DNA from: an uncultured Alistipes sp.
Lineage (GTDB): Bacteria; Bacteroidota; Bacteroidia; Bacteroidales; Rikenellaceae
DNA length: 51,987 nucleotides
Reading direction: 5' to 3'
NCBI GenBank assembly: GCA_900550375.1
Contig: URRP01000013.1
Coordinates: 1 to 51,987, forward strand
Shown here: piece by piece, positions 35,220 through 45,121 of the stretch
How the letters are laid out: each line of letters opens with the position of its first letter
How positions within the stretch are numbered: position 1 is the stretch's first letter
Program-made: the position numbers and the translations under genes
Notes under the pieces: generated by a model
The model's input: only the letters and a program-made list of their open reading frames with translations
Told to the model about the DNA's origin: nothing
Database searches by the model: none

Positions 35220-36800
35220 TTATGTGATCAGGCCTCGCCAGCCCCCGCCGTTCGGACGGTGCGCGTCTGTGCCCTCGGCGGCGGTTCGGGAGGCGTATCG
35301 GACGAACAAAATCCTTGCAAGAGGCGTTTTATCGATCTTCGACTCGATCCATGCGGTGAAGTCGAAATAACGCAGCAGCTGCGATTCGAATACGTCGTTG
35401 CGGATGTTCTCCAGTTCGGCTTTCAGTTTCTCCTGCATCTTTCGGCGCTTCTCGCTGCTCGCCAGCTGCCATTTGTCATTGTTCAGAAAGTCGAGCAGCA
35501 GCAGTTCGATGCGATACATTTTGCGTACTTTCAATATCTGCCGTTTCATCAGACGTATCTTCGTATAGAGATATTCGGTCTCGTGAAGTTCGTAGTAGAT
35601 GATCAGACTCACCAGCCGGATGATGCGGTAGCTGGAGAAATTGTAAATCTTTTTATCGTCGATGATCTCGTAGTTCAACGCCTTGCGGGCCCGTTTCCAG
35701 TCGCCGAGACCGATGTAGGTCAGCGCCGTATAGAGCGATATCTCCGCTCGCCGGAAGAGGTCCATCTGCTCCTTTTTCATCAGAATAGAGTTCTGGTGGA
35801 GATCGAGGTGATGCTTCGCGGCGGCGAAATCGCCCGTGTCGAGCAGGATGAAGAGCTCGTAGAGAAAGACGAGCGTCGCCACGTGGATCTTGAACCGCGC
35901 GGAGCTGCTGTCGATCTTTCGCAGCCGCTCGATGAAATAGGGCATCTTGTCGTAATTGTGCGTACTCCGCAGATTGTCGAGAATACCTTGCAGAACGGAG
36001 ACGTAGTAAAAGGGCGGATTGGTCCAGAACTGCGGGTTGTTCTCGAACAGATCGTTCAGCTCCCGAAAGGAGCGGAACGCCGATTTGCTGTCGCCGATGA
36101 TCATCAGGTAGCGCGACTGGAACATCTGGTGCAGTTTGCAGGCTTCGAGACTGTTCTTGCTCGATGCGCTGAGACTCATCTCGGCCAGCACCAGATCGTT
36201 CATATACTCCTTCTCTGCACGGGATCGGGCGTTACCTTTATATATAATCCGGTGCATCAGCAGTTCGTAGAGCGACGAGTGTTCGTAGATGATGCGGTTC
36301 TTCTTGAGCGTTTCGCTGATCCGAGCGTGTTTTTTCACCAGTTCGGCTTCCGAGATATCGGGCATGTTGAGGAAGAGCAGATACTCGAGTTCCATGCGCG
36401 AGGCGTACATCAGCATGATTTGATTTTCGTACCGCTCGGCTTCCTGCTTGATCTTGTTCAGCAGCTCCAGTGCATCGTCGTACAGCCCTTTTTCAAACAG
36501 GACCCTCGCCTTCATAATCTTGTCGAACAGCCGGTAATCGCTGTCCTGATCCTTACGCAGCGCCAACAGAACGTCGAGCAGCGTTTCGTAGAGATAGGTT
36601 ACGGCGACGTTGAAGCTCGTCGTTCCGAACCGTTTCTCATAACTCTGTTTCAGCTCCTGCGAAGAGACGATCGCCTCCTTGCAGATCATGTCGAACAGTA
36701 CGACATAATCGGCGGCCTTGCGTCCCGCCCGAAAGATCCGTTTTTCACTCTTGGACATCGAGTGGATGAGAAAGATCAGTGAACTTGCTTTTGTCGTCAT
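35220..36800 (-). CDS. Helical-repeat (TPR-like) protein of unknown function
   Basis: A protein of about 526 residues without a signal peptide, made almost entirely of amphipathic helices. The N-terminus, IHSMSKSEKRIFRAGRKA followed by DYVVLFDMICKEA and VAVTYLYETLLDVLLALR, matches a pattern I know from TPR-like Bacteroidetes proteins that remain hypothetical. TPR-like units continue (ARVLFEKGLYDDALELLNKI, ISLYTALTYIGLGDWKRARK). There is no visible DNA-binding or catalytic domain. The start is uncertain; Met at 36800 is preferred over 36851. It is divergent from the PUL 2 kinase, with about 300 bases between them, so a regulatory link is possible but unproven. The interval 36801-37109 is AT-rich and contains no other gene. 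Confidence 0.7.
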   Translation of the reverse strand: MTTKASSLIFLIHSMSKSEKRIFRAGRKAADYVVLFDMICKEAIVSSQELKQSYEKRFGTTSFNVAVTYLYETLLDVLLALRKDQDSDYRLFDKIMKARVLFEKGLYDDALELLNKIKQEAERYENQIMLMYASRMELEYLLFLNMPDISEAELVKKHARISETLKKNRIIYEHSSLYELLMHRIIYKGNARSRAEKEYMNDLVLAEMSLSASSKNSLEACKLHQMFQSRYLMIIGDSKSAFRSFRELNDLFENNPQFWTNPPFYYVSVLQGILDNLRSTHNYDKMPYFIERLRKIDSSSARFKIHVATLVFLYELFILLDTGDFAAAKHHLDLHQNSILMKKEQMDLFRRAEISLYTALTYIGLGDWKRARKALNYEIIDDKKIYNFSSYRIIRLVSLIIYYELHETEYLYTKIRLMKRQILKVRKMYRIELLLLDFLNNDKWQLASSEKRRKMQEKLKAELENIRNDVFESQLLRYFDFTAWIESKIDKTPLARILFVRYASRTAAEGTDAHRPNGGGWRGLIT

Positions 36801-37054
36801 AGCGGATGCGGTTGAGTTCTCGATTAAAACGGGTTTCTCGTCGGGCCGCATCCTCGTTAGACGCGCCTTCGAATTTTACATGCGGCAGGCTCCGGTCCTC
36901 TATTCTATTTCTGGCATCCGCAGCCGTTCGATATATAATATAATTATCTAAATATTCCACAAACTTATAAATTTAATTGTTGATATACAACTTTTTGTAT
37001 TTAAAAATATGCGTTTAGAATTATTTTTTTTGATCATATTTTATTAAAACAGTA

Positions 37055-37106
37055 GGCGGAAAAGATTTATCTTTATACAAACAAGAAACCTAAAACTTTT
37101 CCCGCC
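37055..37106 (+). promoter_or_regulatory. Inverted repeat over the ribokinase-like gene start
   Basis: GGCGGAAAAG (37055-37064) and CTTTTCCCGCC (37096-37106) are complementary apart from one extra C. The second arm ends 3 bases before the ATG at 37110. A weak -7-like TATCTTTA lies between the arms (37068-37075). It may be an operator, or an RNA hairpin covering the start. Confidence 0.4.
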
Positions 37107-37109
37107 GAT

Positions 37110-38018
37110 ATGAATAAGATTGTCGTTATAGGAGGTTCCAATATCGATATGATCATTCACTGCGATCGTCTTCCCGTTCAGGGGCAGATCGTTGCGGGGC
37201 GACAGTTCGCGATGACGTCCGGCGGCAAGGGCGCGAATCAGTCGATCGCCATCGCCCGTATGGGCGGCAGCGTTTCGTTCATCACCAAGATCGGCAACGA
37301 CCTGTTCGGGAAACAGTCGCTGGAACTCTACCAGTCCGAGGGCATCTCTCTGGATTACGTCTTTTCCGATCCCGACCTTCCCTCCAGCATCGGGTTGATC
37401 ATGGCCGATTCCTTGGGTGAGAAGTACATCTCCATTGCACAAGGGGCGATCCGAAATCTCTCCATCGAGGATATCGACAAAGCGCGTCCGGCCATCGAGC
37501 AGGCCGACCTTCTGCTCATGGAGCTGGAGATTCCGCTGGAGACGGCGGAATATGTGACGAAGATCGCTGCGAAAAACAATGTAACGGTGATTCTCAATCC
37601 CTCGCCCGTACAGATGATCTCGTCCGATTTGCTCCGCCGCGTACGGATCATCATTCCGAACAAAACCGAGGCGAGTCTGCTCACGGGTATTCTGGTCAAC
37701 GACTGGGCGTCGGCGCGCAAAGCGGCCGACAGCATCCACGAGAAGGGCATCGAGACGGTGATCGTCACGCTCGGCTCGAAAGGGGTGCTCGTCCGCGACA
37801 ACGGTCTCTATTACGAGATTCCCGCCATGAAGGTCGAGACGGTGGACACGACTGCTGCGGGCGACACCTTCTGCGGTGTTTTCTGCGTAGGGCTCTGCGA
37901 AGGACTGAGCATCGACGATGCGGCCCGGATGGCCAACCGAGCGGCGGCCATCAGCGTCTCCCGACTCGGTTCGCAGGAGGCGATTCCCTATCGGGCAGAG
38001 TTGGAGAGCCTGAAATGA
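37110..38018 (+). CDS. Ribokinase-family (PfkB) sugar kinase
   Basis: A 302-residue cytoplasmic PfkB-family kinase that resembles ribokinase along its length. It has IVVIGGSNIDMIIHCDRLPV at the start, the substrate-binding GGKGANQSIAIARMG, LNPSPVQMISSDLL, PNKTEASLLTGI, VTLGSKGVLVR, and the catalytic DTTAAGDTFCGVFCVG with the anion hole and base Asp. Ribose is the likeliest substrate, but a related sugar or nucleoside cannot be excluded. It lies 90 bases before a susC-like gene on the same strand and may phosphorylate the sugar released by that locus. Confidence 0.88.
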   Translation: MNKIVVIGGSNIDMIIHCDRLPVQGQIVAGRQFAMTSGGKGANQSIAIARMGGSVSFITKIGNDLFGKQSLELYQSEGISLDYVFSDPDLPSSIGLIMADSLGEKYISIAQGAIRNLSIEDIDKARPAIEQADLLLMELEIPLETAEYVTKIAAKNNVTVILNPSPVQMISSDLLRRVRIIIPNKTEASLLTGILVNDWASARKAADSIHEKGIETVIVTLGSKGVLVRDNGLYYEIPAMKVETVDTTAAGDTFCGVFCVGLCEGLSIDDAARMANRAAAISVSRLGSQEAIPYRAELESLK

Positions 38019-38108
38019 TCCAGCCGAACCTTATGCACTGCATACCTACTATATAAAGAATCTAACGATAAAAAACTACTGACTCATGCCTAACTTAACT
38101 TGTTGTTT

Positions 38109-41100
38109 ATGAAAAAAATCTCTTTACTATTGATGTGTCTGGCATGTTCCCTTGCTGTCTTCGCACAGCAGCGGATCACAGGAACGGTGTATGACACCGA
38201 TGCCAACCCGATTGTGGGTGCCAATGTGATCCTGAAGGGCACTACCAGCGGAACGATTACGGACGGCAGCGGAAAGTTCTCCATCGCTGTTGATCCGCAG
38301 AGCGTGTTGCAGATTTCGTATCTGGGATACGAGCCCCGTGAAATCACAGTGGGTAACCGAACCTCTGTGGACGTAAAACTCGAAAACAGTACGCTGGCCA
38401 TGGACGAGGTGGTCGTGGTCGGCTACGGAACGATCAAGAAGGCCGACCTGAGCGGTTCGGTGGCGAACGTCGCCGGCGATAAACTCTCCCGCGTGCGGGC
38501 TACCAGTGTCTCGCAGGCGCTGCAAGGTTCGATGCCGGGTGTTCAGGTGACCCGTACCGGTTCGATGCCGGGTGCGAGTGCGACCATTCGCGTACGCGGT
38601 ATTACGACCATCGGCGAGTCCGACCCGCTCATCATCATCGACGGCGTTCCGGGTAATCTCAACTTGGATGTCGATGACATCGAGAGCATCTCGGTGCTCA
38701 AAGATGCGGCTTCGGCCTCGATCTATGGCGCGCGAGCAGCGGCCGGTGTCGTTCTCGTGACGACCAAACGGGCGAAAGAGGGCCAGCTCAACATCGAGTA
38801 CTCGGGAGACTTCGGCGTTGTGAAGCCCACCGCGTTTCCCGGAACGGTCGATTACAAGCGTTACATGGAGATTACCAACGAGACGACGTGGAACGACGGT
38901 GGAAACGTGGTTTCGGGGCAGTATCCGGTCTACACGCAGGAGTTCATCGAGAACTACATGGATTACCACAAGAGCAATCCCGACCTCTATCCGCTCGCAG
39001 ACTGGAAGAGCTACCTGATCAACAACTCCGCACCGACGATGAAGCACAACGTCACGATGTCGTACGGCAATAAGGTAATCAAGTCGATGGCGACGCTGGG
39101 CTACACTTCGGCCGACGCCCTCTACGATCATCGCAGCCATACGCAGATCACGGCGCGCGTGAACAACGACCTGAAGGTGACCAAATGGCTCTCGGCCAAT
39201 GTCGACGCCTCCTACCGGCGCGGCATTCAGAAGAATACGGTCGTAAATCCCCTGACGGCGGCCTATCTCTATGCGCCGCTCTGGAGTCCGGTCTATTCCG
39301 ACGGCCGCATCAGCGGAGGCCGCGACGGCACGAACACCTACGCGCGCCTGCACTACGGCGGTTTCAACAACAACTGGAACGACTATCTGACCGGCAAGTT
39401 CTCGCTGAATATCACGCCGGTCAAGAATCTGACCATCACCGGCGTATACGCCCCGACGATCCTGTTGAGCAAGAGCAAGAAATTCGTCAAGCAGATTCCC
39501 TACTACGATGCCGAAGACCCGACGGCACAGCTCGGCTATATCAACGGGCACGTCTCGACTTCGCTCGAAGAGACCCGCAGCGAGACGCGCACGGCGACCA
39601 AACAGCTGTTGATAAACTATTCGCTCGACATCAACAAGCACAGCCTCGCGCTGATGGCGGGTTACGAGGATTATTACAGCTTCTACGAGACGCTCGGGGC
39701 GGGCACCGATCAGATGGAACTCTCCGAGTACCCCTATCTGGATCGGGGCAATAAGAACTTCTGGAGTGCGTCGGGCAGCGCCAACGAGTACGGCTACCGC
39801 TCCTATTTCGGGCGCATAAACTACGCCTATGCGGACAAGTACCTCTTCCAAGCCAACATCCGTCTCGACCAGTCGTCGCGCTTCCACAAGGATTATCGTC
39901 TGGGCGTCTTCCCGTCGTTCTCGGCCGGCTGGGTCGTCACCGAGGAGTCGTTTTTGAAGGATCTCGATCAGGATATCCTCTCGTTCCTCAAGGTACGCGG
40001 ATCGTGGGGATCGCTGGGTAACGAGCGTATCGGCAACTACGCCTACCAGTCGATCATGACCTTCAACAATGCGCTGTTCACCGACAGCGAGAAGGGTACC
40101 GTGGCAAAGACCACCGCTTCGCAGAAGGGCTACAACATCAAGGACATCACGTGGGAGACCACCGAGACATGGAACGTCGGTATCGACGTGGAGCTATTCC
40201 GCAACCGCCTGTCGCTGAGCGCCGACTACTATCAGAAAACCACGCGCGACATGCTGCTCGACCTGCAAATCCCCATTTTCATGGGTTACGGCAACCCGTC
40301 GCAGAACGCCGGTCGGATGCACACCAAGGGGTGGGATCTGCAAGTCGGCTGGCACGACCGCAAGGGTGACTTCGGCTACTCGGTCAACTTCAACATCTCC
40401 GATTCCAAATCGGTGATGGGTACGCTGTCGGGTACGGTCTTCGACGGCGCGCAGATCATCCGCGAGGGGAGCGAGTATAACGAATGGTACGGATATATGA
40501 CCGACGGTCTGTTCCTCACCCCCGAGGATCGCGACAACTCGCCGCGCATCAGCGAATCGGTGCGTGTCGGCGACGTGAAGTACCTCGACATCAGCGGCCC
40601 CGACGGCGTGCCCGACGGGAAGATCTCGCCCGAGTACGACCGCGTATTGCTGGGAGGTTCGCTCCCGCGCTACATCTTCGGCGGCAATATCAATCTGGAC
40701 TACAAGGGCTTCGATCTGGGGATAACGTTCCAAGGCGTCGGCAAGCAGCTTGCACGGATCACCTCCGACATGGCGTGGCGCAGCGCGGCATGGCACACCT
40801 TCCCCGACTTCCTCGACGGCAATTATTTCAGCCATTACAACACCGACGAACAGAACGCCCGGGCCAGATATCCGCGCGTATCGCAGGAGGGATACGACGG
40901 CAACAACTACGATATGTCCGACTTCTGGCTCTTCAACGGCGCCTATTTCCGCCTGAAGAATATCGTGCTCGGCTATACGCTGCCCTCGTCGGCGACCAAG
41001 TGGCTGCACGTGGCGAAGGTACGGGTCTACGTCTCGGCTACCGATCCCTTCTCGATCGACAACTATCCGAAGGGCTGGGATCCCGAAGCCGGTTCGGCCG

Positions 41101-41153
41101 GCACGGCATACATCACCAAAGCGTATCACATCGGCCTGTCCGTTAAATTCTAA
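38109..41153 (+). CDS. SusC-like TonB-dependent transporter (PUL 2)
   Basis: A 1014-residue outer-membrane transporter. It has a signal peptide (MKKISLLLMCLACSLAVFAQ), a carboxypeptidase-regulatory-like domain (about 22-95, GTVYDTDANPIVGANVILKG), and a plug domain (about 105-225) with VVVVGYGTIKKADLSGSVAN, LQGSMPGVQVTRTGSMPG and the SusC signature SIYGARAAAGVVLVTTKRAK. The barrel ends HIGLSVKF. The Met at 38109 is chosen over the TTG at 38100. It pairs with the SusD-like gene 14 bases downstream. The substrate is unknown; no glycoside hydrolase accompanies it. Confidence 0.95.
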   Translation: MKKISLLLMCLACSLAVFAQQRITGTVYDTDANPIVGANVILKGTTSGTITDGSGKFSIAVDPQSVLQISYLGYEPREITVGNRTSVDVKLENSTLAMDEVVVVGYGTIKKADLSGSVANVAGDKLSRVRATSVSQALQGSMPGVQVTRTGSMPGASATIRVRGITTIGESDPLIIIDGVPGNLNLDVDDIESISVLKDAASASIYGARAAAGVVLVTTKRAKEGQLNIEYSGDFGVVKPTAFPGTVDYKRYMEITNETTWNDGGNVVSGQYPVYTQEFIENYMDYHKSNPDLYPLADWKSYLINNSAPTMKHNVTMSYGNKVIKSMATLGYTSADALYDHRSHTQITARVNNDLKVTKWLSANVDASYRRGIQKNTVVNPLTAAYLYAPLWSPVYSDGRISGGRDGTNTYARLHYGGFNNNWNDYLTGKFSLNITPVKNLTITGVYAPTILLSKSKKFVKQIPYYDAEDPTAQLGYINGHVSTSLEETRSETRTATKQLLINYSLDINKHSLALMAGYEDYYSFYETLGAGTDQMELSEYPYLDRGNKNFWSASGSANEYGYRSYFGRINYAYADKYLFQANIRLDQSSRFHKDYRLGVFPSFSAGWVVTEESFLKDLDQDILSFLKVRGSWGSLGNERIGNYAYQSIMTFNNALFTDSEKGTVAKTTASQKGYNIKDITWETTETWNVGIDVELFRNRLSLSADYYQKTTRDMLLDLQIPIFMGYGNPSQNAGRMHTKGWDLQVGWHDRKGDFGYSVNFNISDSKSVMGTLSGTVFDGAQIIREGSEYNEWYGYMTDGLFLTPEDRDNSPRISESVRVGDVKYLDISGPDGVPDGKISPEYDRVLLGGSLPRYIFGGNINLDYKGFDLGITFQGVGKQLARITSDMAWRSAAWHTFPDFLDGNYFSHYNTDEQNARARYPRVSQEGYDGNNYDMSDFWLFNGAYFRLKNIVLGYTLPSSATKWLHVAKVRVYVSATDPFSIDNYPKGWDPEAGSAGTAYITKAYHIGLSVKF

Positions 41154-41167
41154 AATTCCGAATCACC

Positions 41168-42862
41168 ATGATAAAGTCGATTTTCAAACTGATCATACCG
41201 CTCTCGGTCATCTTTTCGGGGTGTCAGGATCTGGACCTGAACCCGCTGACCGAAGGATCGAGCGAAAACTGGTTCTCCAACGAAGGAGAATTCCAGATGG
41301 CCGTTAACGAACTCTACCGCGAAACCTACTGGTACTGGGAGGCGACACGCTTCGGCAACACCGACCGTTTTTCGGACGACTACAACCAGCGCGACTACCT
41401 GTACGACTGGCTGCAGGGCAATTTCACCTCTGAAACCGGACAGGTGGAGTCGTGCTGGCGCAGCAACTACGCAGGTATCACGCGCGCCAATACCATATTG
41501 GAGAACGTGCAGCGGGCACGCGCCGACGGGTCGATCGCCGAGGAGTCGCTGCTGCGCTACGAGGGCGAGGCGGCCTTCTTCCGGGCCTGCTTCTACTCCT
41601 ATCTGGTCTTCCTGTGGGGCGACGTACCCTTCTATACCAACTATATCTACCTCAAGGATGCTCTCGGTATGGAGCGTACCGCCAAGGAGACCGTCCTGCG
41701 GCAGATCTACACCGATTTCGATACGGCGATCGCCAACCTCCAACCCTCTTATACGGGCGAGTTGCGCGTGACGCAGGGGACGGCCTACGCCTTCAAGGCC
41801 CGCACGGCGATCTGGATGCTCGACTGGGAGACGGCCGCCGATGCCGCATGGAAGTGCATGGAGCTGGACGTCTACTCGCTGCATCCCGATTACGGCGAAC
41901 TGTTCCTCTCCAAAACCCGCACCTCGCCCGAACTGATCTTCTCGCTGCCGCGTTCCAAAGAACTGATGGGAAATGAGGAGGCTACGAAGAGCCGGCTGCC
42001 GCGTCTGGTCGGCGGCAATGCGACGTGCCAGCCCTCGTGGGAGCTGCTCTTCGCCTATCTGTGCACCGACGGCAAGCCTGTCGACGAGTCGCCGCTCTAC
42101 GATCCGTCGCATCCCTTCGCCAACCGCGATCCGCGCTGTGCGGCTACGATGGTCGAGTTCGGCACCGAGTTTCTGGGGTATATCTTCGATCCCGGTGTCA
42201 AGGAGGTCAAACAGATCTCGACGGGCAAGATGGTCAAAAACAACGACTCGCGTCTGGTGCAGCAATATGCCGCTTTCAACGGAATGTGTCTCAAGAAGGG
42301 CGTCGACGAGGAGTGGACGGACGATATGGCTACCGACGCCGATGTGAAGATCATGCGCTATGCCGACGTGCTGTTGATGTACGCCGAGGCCAAAATCGAG
42401 CTGAACGAGATCGATCAGACCGTGCGCGACGCCATCAACGACGTGCGCGAGCGCGCCTACCGCAACTCCGGCAAGAGCTATCCGGTCGTGACCGAAACCG
42501 ATCAGGCCAAACTCCGCACGATCCTGCGCACGGAACGCCGCGTGGAGCTGGCATGGGAGAACCGCCGCTGGTTCGACCTGATCCGCTGGCGGCTGGCGGA
42601 GACGGCCCTCACCCGTCCGATCTATTGCCACGATCAGACGACGGCGTTGCAGAAGGTGATCGACGAAGGCGACTATCCCTTCCCGAAGGGCGTGCTTCCC
42701 GAGGTCGATGCCGACGGACTGGTCGACCTCTCGCCGCTGTACGCCACGGGCAAGATCATCAAGATCAACGACCGCGGCTTCCAGACGCGTCAGTATCTGA
42801 TGCCGATTCCGGCCAAGGAGCGTCTGATCAATCCGAATATCACACAGAATGAAGGTTATTAA
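41168..42862 (+). CDS. SusD/RagB-like lipoprotein (PUL 2)
   Basis: A 564-residue surface lipoprotein (lipobox FSGC, residues 15-18) that forms the lid of the SusC-like transporter. Family stretches are DLDLNPLTEGSSENWFSNEG, GEAAFFRACFYSYLVFLWGD, VKIMRYADVLLMYAEAKIEL, RTERRVELAWENRRWFDLIRW and the ending INPNITQNEGY. The stop codon overlaps nothing, but the next gene begins within 11 bases. Confidence 0.95.
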   Translation: MIKSIFKLIIPLSVIFSGCQDLDLNPLTEGSSENWFSNEGEFQMAVNELYRETYWYWEATRFGNTDRFSDDYNQRDYLYDWLQGNFTSETGQVESCWRSNYAGITRANTILENVQRARADGSIAEESLLRYEGEAAFFRACFYSYLVFLWGDVPFYTNYIYLKDALGMERTAKETVLRQIYTDFDTAIANLQPSYTGELRVTQGTAYAFKARTAIWMLDWETAADAAWKCMELDVYSLHPDYGELFLSKTRTSPELIFSLPRSKELMGNEEATKSRLPRLVGGNATCQPSWELLFAYLCTDGKPVDESPLYDPSHPFANRDPRCAATMVEFGTEFLGYIFDPGVKEVKQISTGKMVKNNDSRLVQQYAAFNGMCLKKGVDEEWTDDMATDADVKIMRYADVLLMYAEAKIELNEIDQTVRDAINDVRERAYRNSGKSYPVVTETDQAKLRTILRTERRVELAWENRRWFDLIRWRLAETALTRPIYCHDQTTALQKVIDEGDYPFPKGVLPEVDADGLVDLSPLYATGKIIKINDRGFQTRQYLMPIPAKERLINPNITQNEGY

Positions 42863-42872
42863 AACAAATTTT

Positions 42873-44162
42873 ATGAAACGGTATTATCTATTTATTTTCG
42901 CAGCGCTCTGCGCCCTCGTACTGGGGTGCAGCAGCGGCTCCGAACCCGAAGAGGGCGGCGGGAACGGTCCCGACATCGATGTGTCGGACAAACCGCAGGT
43001 GGGGAAGACCCTGCCCGACTGGTCGGAGGGGTATCTCGACATCCACGCCATCAATACGGGCCGGGGCGAATGCACCCTGCTGATTCTGCCCGACGGCACG
43101 ACGATGCTGGTCGATACGGGCTGTTCGACCATCGCTCCCGACGCCGAGATTCCGCCTCCACCGATGAAGCCCAACGCTTCGGCCGATCCCGGTCAGACGG
43201 TCACCAATTACATCTCGCACTTCATCAAGGCGGCGAGCGACAAGCTGAATTACAGTCTTGTCTCGCACTGGCATGCCGATCATATCGGCGGCCCTCCCAC
43301 CGACGCGATGCCGCTGCATACGGCCGGAGGGTTCCGTATCTGTGGATTGACGAAGGTCGGATCGGAGATCCGCGTCGACAAGTTCGTGGATCGCGGGTAT
43401 ACCTTCCCGCGCGACGTGCTGGCCCTCTATCCCAGCGTAGCCAACTATAAGAAATTCGTCGAGTGGTGCCAGAGCGCCTATTCCTCCGAACGTGAAGAAT
43501 TCCGCGTCGGAGTTGCCGACCAGTTCGTTCTGCAGAAGAGCGCCGCGCAATATCCCAACTTCTCGATCCGCAACCTCGTCTGCAACGGCGTGGTCTGGAC
43601 GGGCAGCGGCACGAGTACGAAGAACACCTTCCCCTCGGCCAGTGAGGTGGTGGCGGCCGGCATCAACGAGAATATCTACTCGAATGCCATCCATTTGAAA
43701 TACGGACAGTTCGATTACTTCACGGGCGGCGATCTCTCCTATTCGGGGCGTTCTACCCATTCGTGGTTCGATATCGAAGCGCCGGTGGCGCAGGTGATGT
43801 CGCCGGTCGAGGTGATGAAAGCCAGCCACCACGGCACGAGCAACTGCAACAGCACCGAGATGCTCAATAGGCTCAAGCCGCAGACGATCTTGATCCATGT
43901 ATGGCGCGACGTGCAGCCCAACCCGGCAACGATCGCCCGGATGTTCTCGGCCAACGGCAGCTGCAAGATCTTCACCACGAACATGACGGAAAACAACAAG
44001 GGCGTGCTGGGCAGCAGCGTCGTCTCCAAATTCCAGAGCATGAGCGGACATATCGTCGTGCGCGTGAGTCCGGGCGGCCAGCGTTACTACGTCTATGTGC
44101 TCGACGATACGAACGAAAGCTATAAGGTAAAACAGATTTACGGTCCGTATCAATGCAAATGA
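42873..44162 (+). CDS. Metallo-beta-lactamase-fold lipoprotein (ComEC-like hydrolase)
   Basis: A 429-residue lipoprotein (MKRYYLFIFAALCALVLGCS). Its hydrolase domain begins LDIHAINTGRGECTLLILPD and holds the metal-binding SLVSHWHADHIGGPP (HxHxDH), a later GGDLSYSG Asp ligand, and KASHHGTSN followed by LKPQTILIHV. The early and late motifs together resemble the ComEC C-terminal type of the superfamily, whose members act on phosphodiesters including nucleic acids. Between them lies an insertion of over 100 residues not typical of the family. The substrate is unknown. It is exported, so it probably acts on material captured by the SusC/SusD pair. Confidence 0.8.
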   Translation: MKRYYLFIFAALCALVLGCSSGSEPEEGGGNGPDIDVSDKPQVGKTLPDWSEGYLDIHAINTGRGECTLLILPDGTTMLVDTGCSTIAPDAEIPPPPMKPNASADPGQTVTNYISHFIKAASDKLNYSLVSHWHADHIGGPPTDAMPLHTAGGFRICGLTKVGSEIRVDKFVDRGYTFPRDVLALYPSVANYKKFVEWCQSAYSSEREEFRVGVADQFVLQKSAAQYPNFSIRNLVCNGVVWTGSGTSTKNTFPSASEVVAAGINENIYSNAIHLKYGQFDYFTGGDLSYSGRSTHSWFDIEAPVAQVMSPVEVMKASHHGTSNCNSTEMLNRLKPQTILIHVWRDVQPNPATIARMFSANGSCKIFTTNMTENNKGVLGSSVVSKFQSMSGHIVVRVSPGGQRYYVYVLDDTNESYKVKQIYGPYQCK

Positions 44163-45064
44163 TCCCGAAACAGATTGCGACGGCAGTTCTGCTTCTGCCC
44201 TTCTTTCTTTGCGCCGGTTGTTCCGGCGCGGGGGAGGGGGCGGAGCATTCCATCCGTTTTGCCGACAGCGAAGCGATGCACGCTTTCTTCCGGTATACGG
44301 ATCGCGCGCCGTTGATCGTTCAGGGGCATCGGGGGACGTGTGAAAACGGGCTGCCCGAGAGTTCCATCGCAGCGATGGAGTACGTCTTGCAGCAGATGCC
44401 CGCCATCTTCGAGATCGATCCCCGTCTGACGAAGGACAGCGTGGCGGTGGTCTTCCACGATGCGAAGCTGGATCGGACGACCGATGGAACCGGCCGCGTA
44501 GCGGATTACACGTGGGAGGAACTTCGGCAGCTGCACCTGAAGAACGCGCAGGGCGAGGTGACCGAGTACCGGATTCCGACGCTGGGCGAGGTGCTCGACT
44601 GGGCACGTGACAGGACGGTGCTGATCCTCGACAAGAAGGACGTGCCGCTGCCCGTAATCGCTCGGATGATCCGCGAGTACGACGCCAACCGCTATGTCGT
44701 CAATATGGTCCGTTCGCCCGAGGATGCGCTCTTTTACTACAAGGAGAATCCGCAACGGATGTTCTCCGTCTCGATCCGCGAACCGGAGACCTTCGACCGC
44801 TACATGGAGGCGGGGATTCCTCCGACGCAGCTCTTCGCCTGCATCGGAACCGAGGTCGACGAACATACGCAGGTACTCTGTGCGCTTATGCGCAGGCACG
44901 GCGTCCGCTGCCTGATGGCGACCGGCTCCTCCTATGACAAGCTCGAAAGCCCCGAAGAGCGTGCCGAAACCTATCGGCGAGTGATCGCAAGCGGCGTTAC
45001 GATGCTCGAATCCAACTATCCGGTGGAGGTCGGCAGGGCGTTGTCGATGCTCGAAACCGACTGA
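44159..45064 (+). CDS. Glycerophosphodiester phosphodiesterase lipoprotein (GDPD family)
   Basis: A 301-residue lipoprotein (lipobox CAGC near residue 20) with a GDPD TIM barrel. The catalytic His region LIVQGHRGTCENGLPESS, the metal-binding FEIDPRLTKDSVAVVFHDAK with Glu, Asp and the second His, LDRTTDGTGRV, and TVLILDKKD all fit the family. These enzymes hydrolyse glycerophosphodiesters and related phosphodiesters. The start shares ATGA with the upstream stop codon (44159-44162); an earlier ATG at 44153 would add two residues. Its place in a susCD locus suggests cleavage of a phosphodiester-containing substrate in the periplasm or at the surface. Confidence 0.88.
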   Translation: MIPKQIATAVLLLPFFLCAGCSGAGEGAEHSIRFADSEAMHAFFRYTDRAPLIVQGHRGTCENGLPESSIAAMEYVLQQMPAIFEIDPRLTKDSVAVVFHDAKLDRTTDGTGRVADYTWEELRQLHLKNAQGEVTEYRIPTLGEVLDWARDRTVLILDKKDVPLPVIARMIREYDANRYVVNMVRSPEDALFYYKENPQRMFSVSIREPETFDRYMEAGIPPTQLFACIGTEVDEHTQVLCALMRRHGVRCLMATGSSYDKLESPEERAETYRRVIASGVTMLESNYPVEVGRALSMLETD

Positions 45065-45121
45065 CCGCTGCCGGCCCCGTGCGCCGGCGGGAAAACTACT
45101 AATTCATACGGAAGAAAGACA

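Noticed and set aside
38127..39887. A 586-codon minus-strand frame opposite the second susC gene
   Set aside because: It is a shadow frame of the SusC coding sequence without any family motif.
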